Assembly (NCBI GenBank): GCA_030673105.1
Contig: DAOVJS010000008.1
Coordinates: forward strand, 1-32,465
Direction: 5' to 3'
DNA from: Spirochaetota bacterium
GTDB taxonomy: Bacteria > Spirochaetota > B62-G9 > DRHN01
Length of the DNA: 32,465 nt
Shown in pieces: positions 26,402-32,465 of the stretch; the stretch's first letter is position 1; every line of letters begins with the position of its first letter. The translations under genes and the position numbers were made by a program. The notes under the pieces are model-generated. The model ran no database searches, was not told where the DNA came from, and saw only the letters and a program-made list of their open reading frames with translations.

Positions 26402-29400
26402 TCACCGCTCTATCCTGTTTATTTGTCTTAACCTAAAGATCAATATCTGTAAAAAACCTTCAATAAGATCATACTGGTTCCACATGAGATCGGTTAAAGT
26501 GCGCTGGTTTATTTCAAGTACCACTGAATCACAGGAAGCCCGGGCGGATGCTTCTCTCTTCCGGGAATCCAGGGCGGAAAGCTCACCGAGAATCTGGTTT
26601 TTCCCGACCGTTTGTACCAGCTTATTGTTACTCTCGACGTTGAACCGGCCCTCAATAACCAGATACAGCCGCGAACTTCTTTCGCTTTTTATAAAGAGGG
26701 TATGCCCCTTTTTTACTTTTAGCCGTTTTTCTCTCTCGGCCACTTCTGTCAGAATAGTAACCGGAAGTTTATGGAATACCGGCTGTGATTTTAAAGAAAG
26801 GAATTTTTTAAGCAGCCCCGGTTCATCATTCAGGTCTGTCGTGATTGTGTTACCGGCCGACTCTGCCTGGCAGCCGGGCATTAAACATTCTTTCTTTTTT
26901 AAAGCATCTCTTATCCGAAGACAAAGCACGGAAATAACAGCCCTGCCGGCATCCAGATTGCTTTTCATAAATTCAATCAGGGCCTTCTGTTCGATATTGA
27001 AGAGCTGTGTGGCGGTAATTCCTGTTATTGAGGCGGAGCGAGGTTCCGGGCTTAAAGCGGCAAGTTCACCGAAGAAACTTCCCCTCCCGATTTCCGCCAG
27101 CACTGTATCACCGTCATGCACTTTGACACGCCCGGCTGCTATTATATACATGGAGGTCCCCGTCTCCCCTTTTGTTATTATCCGCCGGCCTTCAGAATAA
27201 TTGAATTCCTCTGTTATTGGAGCCAGGCCTGCAAGTTTTTCATCCGGTATTTCCGAGAAAAGTTCCGCCTTTCGCAATATCTTCACGGTTTTAACCAGGT
27301 TTTGGGCCCTGCTGTCCCTGTTTAAATACCTGACGCAGGTTTCCAGCCAGCTGTTTTTCCAATGTCCCTGATTAATACTTCCCAGCAGTTCACTTCTGTC
27401 AGGCAGCCGTAGATTTCTGTAGTTCTTTTCAAGCAGTTTTATTTTTCTATCAATGGAAAAATCCTCAATAATCGGGAAAACGAGAGGTTTATATTTCTTG
27501 CTGATCAGCGTATCAGCCAGTTCAAGAGCAAATGCCCGTTTTTCAGCTGATCTGGAATTAAGGTTGTTTAATGCAACAATAATTTCTTCGGAAAAGTATA
27601 TAAAGCTGAGGATAATAAAGATGCGCTCGACTGATTTTTCAACCTCGTGTCTCAGACCGTCAGCGAGGAGGTTGTCGGATTCCCGGATAAGGACCTTTAT
27701 TGCCGAGAATATTTTAAAACAGTATTCTCTTTCGGACTCAAGAAGTCCCTGCAGCATTCCGATATCATAATGCTGTGCTTTATAGCCGCAGGATTGCAGA
27801 GCGTAGAGAAGATCCGCCCGTAAAGCAATATCTTCTTCCTCCAGTTTCGCGCAGAGAAGATACTTATTACTTTCTCTGGCCTGATTTTTATATATCCTGG
27901 TAATACATGCCTTCTTGAATATGTCATTTTCATCTAAATCATTATAAACTGCTTCCAGTTTCCCTGTTATTTCCTTATCTGTCCCGGATAAAGCCTGAAC
28001 AGATGATGTTTCCAATCCCGGCCGGTTCATGACCTTAATAAGAGTGTCCAGGTGAACAGGAACCATATCGGGAGAAAGGGAATTAACAGTTAGTTTCTGA
28101 ATTTCACTTTCTTTATCATTCAGCAGTAATGAGGTATCCCGGATAAACTCCTTATCGGTCAACCCGGGTATGATAAATGCGGCCGAAAATCTTTTTTCCA
28201 CTGCTTCTGAAACTGTCCATTCATGAAGCATCTCCTTCAGGGGAACCACATCCTCATTTTCCGGAAAATACCGTAAAAGAGACAGTATTGCTTCATCACG
28301 CAGCCCGGTATTGCTGCTGTTTAGCAGGCCGGTCAGCAATCGGAATGCTTCCTCTTCTTTTGTCGCCCCTATGGCTTCCATCAGCCCGGGAATCATTCCG
28401 GTATTTTTTCTTTGATTAAAGTGTTTCAACAATTCAGGCAGCAGCACGGGGTCCTGCTCCTGGATCAGCATGGAACAGACTTCCGCCTGTACAAGCGGTG
28501 AACTGTTATTGAGCAGAAGTATTTTATCCCCGGTATTTAAAGTGCAGTTGTTATTGCCCAGAATTGTCAGGCATGCTTTAACCCTCAGGGGGTTGTCACT
28601 TTTCAGTTCATCTTTCAGATAATTTATGTCATTTTTCGACAGGGTAATTTCTCTGCCTTTCAGGCCCATTGTCCTGAGAGCCTCTGCCAGGGATTTTCGG
28701 TATCCCCCGCTTATTCTTAATATGCTGAAAATCCAGATAAAAATTATGAAAAAGAGCAGCAGGTAGACAATCACCGGAGGAAGTACCATGTAGACAAATA
28801 TCAGCAGTAAAAAGAGACCGGCAATACCACCGGCTCCCTGGCCGATTACAGTTTCCGTAAAATTCTGGAGTCTGTCCCGAATATTATCTTCAAAGGGCTG
28901 GAACAGGGTAAAATATGCCGGAACATACATGGAATTGATAAAAACTCTTTCCAGGAATTTGGTTATAATTATGACAATAAAGATCGAGCTCAGGGAAGGA
29001 TTAAACGCTGAAAGAAGAATCGCGGATACAGCACCCAGTCCGATCAAGGCCGGACCCGCAAGCAGACCGCCTCGTATGCCTGTAGCTGTTGTCCAGCGTC
29101 CATAAACTACCGTCCGCATAAACAGGTTCCCGATCCCGACAGCTGACCAGAATACTCCCAGAAAGGAGGCGAGTTCCTGCCCGGGGGTCAGGAGGGATTG
29201 GCTTAAATCGTAAAAGGAGAGATCCACAAAATAATAGACAAGATATCCCAGGCCGACCATCAGGAAAATATTTCTGAGATAATTCTCCTTAATAAAACCG
29301 GATAATGGAATACGGGAAGATTCATCAATAGATGATATATTTTTTTTCCTGTCATCGAACAGACGGTGCAGGTTTAAAAGGATCAGGAGGGAAAAAACAT

Positions 29401-29953
29401 GCCCGCCCACCGATACTGTTAGAAGCAGAGGAATTTCAATGTGCCGAACAAGGAGGGGGATAAGGGCCCCTGCCGCGATATATGCGATTACCTGACCGCT
29501 TCCTATCAGCCCGAACAGCCGTTTAGCCTGGCGGATGTTATACAGCCGGTTGGCTGTCGTCCAGAATACAAGGCCGGAAAGTATGATTTCCGCGTCCACC
29601 CATACCAGCAGGATAAAGGTCAGGATACGGAGGCCGGGGGAAACATAAAACAGTGATAATAACAGAAGAGGCACGCCTGTTAGGAGGAGAAGGATCATAA
29701 TAGATACAAGCTTATGAGACAGCCTTTTCTCCAACCGTATAAGCAGTATGCCGATCACCGGAACTGTCAGCGCCGATGCAATATATACCAGAGGCAGCAG
29801 CTTTGCCTCAAAGTTAATAAGGAATAGTGTGTTTGCCGTTGTTCCCGTAAAGACCTGGCTTGCGCCGATAAAAAAGGATTGAAGAAGGCTGAGCAGGACC
29901 AGTTTTTGTTCTCCCTGCTCAAGATGAAGCAATCCCCGCAGGATCTCCCTCAT
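26402..29953 (-). CDS. Npt1/2-like (MFS-type) transporter fused to HEAT-like repeats and two cyclic-nucleotide-binding domains
   Basis: About 12 TM N-terminus with KRLFGLIGSGQ; helical repeat middle; cNMP domains GTSMYIIAAGRVKV...GRGSFFGELAALSPEPRSASI and SSRLYLVIEGRFNV...ILGELSALDSRKREASA. Confidence 0.85.
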   Translation of the reverse strand: MREILRGLLHLEQGEQKLVLLSLLQSFFIGASQVFTGTTANTLFLINFEAKLLPLVYIASALTVPVIGILLIRLEKRLSHKLVSIMILLLLTGVPLLLLSLFYVSPGLRILTFILLVWVDAEIILSGLVFWTTANRLYNIRQAKRLFGLIGSGQVIAYIAAGALIPLLVRHIEIPLLLTVSVGGHVFSLLILLNLHRLFDDRKKNISSIDESSRIPLSGFIKENYLRNIFLMVGLGYLVYYFVDLSFYDLSQSLLTPGQELASFLGVFWSAVGIGNLFMRTVVYGRWTTATGIRGGLLAGPALIGLGAVSAILLSAFNPSLSSIFIVIIITKFLERVFINSMYVPAYFTLFQPFEDNIRDRLQNFTETVIGQGAGGIAGLFLLLIFVYMVLPPVIVYLLLFFIIFIWIFSILRISGGYRKSLAEALRTMGLKGREITLSKNDINYLKDELKSDNPLRVKACLTILGNNNCTLNTGDKILLLNNSSPLVQAEVCSMLIQEQDPVLLPELLKHFNQRKNTGMIPGLMEAIGATKEEEAFRLLTGLLNSSNTGLRDEAILSLLRYFPENEDVVPLKEMLHEWTVSEAVEKRFSAAFIIPGLTDKEFIRDTSLLLNDKESEIQKLTVNSLSPDMVPVHLDTLIKVMNRPGLETSSVQALSGTDKEITGKLEAVYNDLDENDIFKKACITRIYKNQARESNKYLLCAKLEEEDIALRADLLYALQSCGYKAQHYDIGMLQGLLESEREYCFKIFSAIKVLIRESDNLLADGLRHEVEKSVERIFIILSFIYFSEEIIVALNNLNSRSAEKRAFALELADTLISKKYKPLVFPIIEDFSIDRKIKLLEKNYRNLRLPDRSELLGSINQGHWKNSWLETCVRYLNRDSRAQNLVKTVKILRKAELFSEIPDEKLAGLAPITEEFNYSEGRRIITKGETGTSMYIIAAGRVKVHDGDTVLAEIGRGSFFGELAALSPEPRSASITGITATQLFNIEQKALIEFMKSNLDAGRAVISVLCLRIRDALKKKECLMPGCQAESAGNTITTDLNDEPGLLKKFLSLKSQPVFHKLPVTILTEVAEREKRLKVKKGHTLFIKSERSSRLYLVIEGRFNVESNNKLVQTVGKNQILGELSALDSRKREASARASCDSVVLEINQRTLTDLMWNQYDLIEGFLQILIFRLRQINRIER

Positions 29954-30003
29954 TTATATGAGTGTCTCCATTTTTTTTGCTTACCGGTAAATTACAGGCA
30001 ATC

Positions 30004-30069
30004 TTAACTGGCCGACCAGTCAATGTCAAGAGAAATTTTCTTGACTTAGTTCGGGGCATAGTACAATAT
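30004..30069. promoter_or_regulatory. Divergent promoter/operator region with two palindromes
   Basis: ACTGGccgaCCAGT (30007-30020) and GTCAAGAgaaatttTCTTGAC (30025-30045); minus-strand TTGACA (30029-30024)-17 nt-TAAGAT; plus-strand TACAAT at 30062-30067. Confidence 0.5.
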
Positions 30070-30108
30070 GATTAGGATATCCAATTAAAACGACCGGGGA
30101 TTAAACAT

Positions 30109-30870
30109 ATGGCTGTTGCGCAAAACCAATCCCGACCAAAAGCGGCAAAGGGCAAAAAGAGTAAAGGCAAACTTAAAGGAATTAAGGAGAAGATAACAAA
30201 AGTATCTAAAAAAGCAGCATTAAAGAATGTAAAGACTGCAAGAACTACAAAGACAGGAAAAGGAGCCAGAGTAAAAGCCGGCCATGTGAAGAAAACAGGC
30301 AGGCAAACACCTGTATCCGGGGTCAAGAAATCTGCTGGCGGTAAAGCGGTAATCCTAAAGAAAAAAACAACAGCAGTGAAGAAAAAAGCAGCTCCGAAAA
30401 AAACTCCTGCCAAAAAAAGGGGAGTCGTCATAAAAAGTACTAAAAGCACTGTTAAGCCTCCGTTCAGAGCGTACAGCGGGACGAAACCGTACATTTTTGT
30501 AAGCTATGCCCACAATGATATGAAAGCCGTTTTCGCTATTATCAACAAGCTCAACTACAGCGGTTACCGCTTCTGGTACGATGAAGGATTGGAGCCCGGG
30601 GAGGAATGGCCTGAGATAGTTGGCAGGAAGATCATCAAATGCGGCCAGTTTCTCGTGTTCATGAGCCCTTTCGCGGTGAAGTCTAGGAACATCAGGAACG
30701 AAATCAACCTGGCTTTCAGTGAAAACAAGAATATACTGGTCATATATCTCGATAATACACGCATGTCAAGCGGATTGAAACTTCAGCTCGGATCCGTTCA
30801 CTTTGTAAATAAACATGACCTGAAAGACGAAGAATTCTTTAGAAAACTGCGTTCGGCTCTCAGAAAATAG
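30109..30870 (+). CDS. TIR-domain protein with N-terminal histone-H1-like Lys/Ala-rich tail
   Basis: First ~110 aa Lys/Ala/Thr rich (KKKAAPKKTPAKKRG); TIR: YIFVSYAHNDMKAVFAIINKLNYSGYRFWYDEGLEPGEEWPEIVGRKI...FMSPFAVKSRNIRNEINLAF. Confidence 0.87.
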   Translation: MAVAQNQSRPKAAKGKKSKGKLKGIKEKITKVSKKAALKNVKTARTTKTGKGARVKAGHVKKTGRQTPVSGVKKSAGGKAVILKKKTTAVKKKAAPKKTPAKKRGVVIKSTKSTVKPPFRAYSGTKPYIFVSYAHNDMKAVFAIINKLNYSGYRFWYDEGLEPGEEWPEIVGRKIIKCGQFLVFMSPFAVKSRNIRNEINLAFSENKNILVIYLDNTRMSSGLKLQLGSVHFVNKHDLKDEEFFRKLRSALRK

Positions 30871-30895
30871 GGTTTCCCGACCATAGAGCGATGCC

Positions 30896-32465
30896 ATGAA
30901 AAAACAGCCGGAAGAAAATATACTTGATATTGAATCCTGCCTGTCACAGGGCAGGATTTTCAATGCATACAACCTGGCCAGCACAGCACGAAAGACTTTT
31001 CCCGATAATGTGAGAATAGCACAGTTATATGCTCTCTCCCTCGCACGGCTGGGCTCAACAGAAAAAGCAAAGAACTGCCTTGAAGATCTTTACAACAGGG
31101 GCCATCACGATTCTGAGACCGCAGGTATTCTGGGCAGGGTTTACAAAGATGTTCTGAAAAAGAGCGGAGATATCAAATACGCTTATTTGTCGAGAGACAC
31201 CTACCTGAGGTCTTTCGAGCGCTTGAAAGAGTACTATCTCGGGATCAATGCCGCGACTATGTCATATATCCTCGGAGAGAGAGAAAAAGCTGAGAAAATT
31301 GCGCGGCAGACCATCGATATTATCGATCGTCAGAAGGAAAAAGATTACTGGTGTTTAGCCTCACTCGGAGAGGCTTACTTGATCCTCAATGATCTCAGCG
31401 CATCGATCCGATTTTATAAAAAAGCCCGTGAGGAGGCGCATGGTAATTACGGGGACCTAAACAGCACTTATCAGCAGATCTGCTTTATAGAAAAGTATGC
31501 CCGGGTACCGGTTGAGCTTTTGGCCATTTTCAAACCCCCCGGCATCATTACCTTTTCAGGGCACATGATAGACCGCGCTGATCGAAAAGTACCGAGATTT
31601 CCAGATTTTGCAGCTGGGTCCGTAAAGAAAGAGATAGCAATCGTTCTTGATGAGCTGGATGCCGGGATAGGCTATTGCTCTGCCGCGTGCGGCGCGGATA
31701 TACTGTTTATTGAGGCAATGATCGAGCGGGGTGCCGAGGTGAATGTTTACCTGCCGTTCTGTGCCGGGGATTTCCTGAAGACGAGCGTTTCGTACGCGGG
31801 CATAGAGTGGGAGGACAGATTTTTCGCGATCCTTGAAAAGATCTCCGTAAAATACATAACAGAAGAAGGATATTTTGCGAATGACTCACTATTTTCTTTT
31901 TTGAACTGCGTGATCATGGGAATGAGTATCATCCGTGCTCGCCTCCTTCTTACAGAACCTGAGCTTCTTGTGGTTTTAGGCTCTGCAGCAAAGCATCCGA
32001 AACAGGGAAGCACCAGCGAACTATTCAGCCGATGGCCGCACAAAGAAAAAATCCGGATAATCGATCCAACCGGACTCAATCCTCCGGCCGCGGGCTCAGG
32101 AAAGCATAAGGAAAAAGCAAAGTCTGCAGAGTTCCCCGGTGCGGGTATTCCAACAGGGGTCATCCATTCTATGCAGTGCATCCTTTTCGCGGAAATAATT
32201 GGGCCCGGAAAAGCCGCAGAAGAGCGCACGCCCTATTTTATGCACGACATACTTAAAGCGGTTTCGGAACGTTTAAAGTATCTTGATGGAAAGCCAAAGA
32301 TATTTTCCTTATGGGGAGATATCATGCATGCCGTTTTTGACGGAGCAAAGGACGCGCTTGAGTTTACATCGATGCTGATGGATGTTATTTCGGGCACAAA
32401 AAACATAAATATCCGCGCGGCCCTGCACGCGGGCCCGGTATTTATCGGTGCAGATCCGATTACAG
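30896..32465 (+). CDS. TPR/TRAFs-binding-like (DUF4071-type) plus SLOG-like domain plus class III nucleotide cyclase-like protein, truncated by window edge
   Basis: Open frame from ATG 30896 to the end with no stop (absent from the ORF track); GIITFSGHMIDRADRKVPRFP...GYCSAACGADILFIEAMIERGAEVNVYLPF; C-terminal ILFAEIIGPGKA...KIFSLWGDIMHAVFDGAKDALEF...IRAALHAGPVFIG. Confidence 0.8.
   Translation, partial: MKKQPEENILDIESCLSQGRIFNAYNLASTARKTFPDNVRIAQLYALSLARLGSTEKAKNCLEDLYNRGHHDSETAGILGRVYKDVLKKSGDIKYAYLSRDTYLRSFERLKEYYLGINAATMSYILGEREKAEKIARQTIDIIDRQKEKDYWCLASLGEAYLILNDLSASIRFYKKAREEAHGNYGDLNSTYQQICFIEKYARVPVELLAIFKPPGIITFSGHMIDRADRKVPRFPDFAAGSVKKEIAIVLDELDAGIGYCSAACGADILFIEAMIERGAEVNVYLPFCAGDFLKTSVSYAGIEWEDRFFAILEKISVKYITEEGYFANDSLFSFLNCVIMGMSIIRARLLLTEPELLVVLGSAAKHPKQGSTSELFSRWPHKEKIRIIDPTGLNPPAAGSGKHKEKAKSAEFPGAGIPTGVIHSMQCILFAEIIGPGKAAEERTPYFMHDILKAVSERLKYLDGKPKIFSLWGDIMHAVFDGAKDALEFTSMLMDVISGTKNINIRAALHAGPVFIGADPIT

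Noticed and set aside
26484-27200. 238 aa plus-strand ORF opposite the cNMP-binding domains
   Set aside because: Fully antisense to a well-supported CDS; no recognisable family.
30072-30494. Minus-strand 140 aa Phe/Pro/Leu-rich ORF
   Set aside because: It is the antisense shadow of the Lys-rich TIR tail (AAA/AAG codons read as Phe/Leu), with no RBS or family features.
1-32465. CRISPR array, rRNA, tRNA or transposase genes
   Set aside because: No regularly spaced repeats, no recognisable tRNA/rRNA sequences and no transposase-like ORF found by eye; tRNAscan/Infernal would be needed to exclude small RNAs.

Overview
The window looks like a spirochaete-type chromosomal segment. This is inferred from gene content and lipoprotein/ABC styles only, with no search run. 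It has four parts. (A) 1-11 kb is a sugar/polyol catabolic locus: sugar-phosphate isomerase, two SDR dehydrogenases, an RbsC/RbsB/RbsA-like ABC importer, a decayed LacI regulator and a D-lyxose-isomerase-like cupin. It is interrupted by a VapBC/FitAB-like toxin-antitoxin pair and apparent gene remnants. (B) 11-15 kb holds a divergent NadE-like synthetase, a PadR/DUF1700/DUF4097 triad with a 72-bp-offset duplication at the PadR-DUF1700 junction, and an FTR1-type iron permease. (C) 15-30 kb is a long minus-strand block: a sensor-HAMP class III cyclase; a tightly packed unit of methyltransferase, Orr-like PLP racemase, COG2984-like lipoprotein, sensor-MFS fusion and D-Ala-D-Ala-ligase-like ATP-grasp enzyme; a class II aldolase between paralogous methyltransferases and flanked by a 37-bp near-identical direct repeat; and a giant Npt-like transporter with HEAT repeats and two cNMP-binding domains. 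(D) 30.1 kb to the right edge holds a histone-H1-like Lys-rich tail fused to a TIR domain, followed 25 nt later by a truncated TPR/TRAFs-binding plus SLOG-like plus class III cyclase-like protein. The strongest candidates for something new are the H1-tail-TIR/cyclase pair at the right edge and the racemase/sensor-MFS/Ddl operon.
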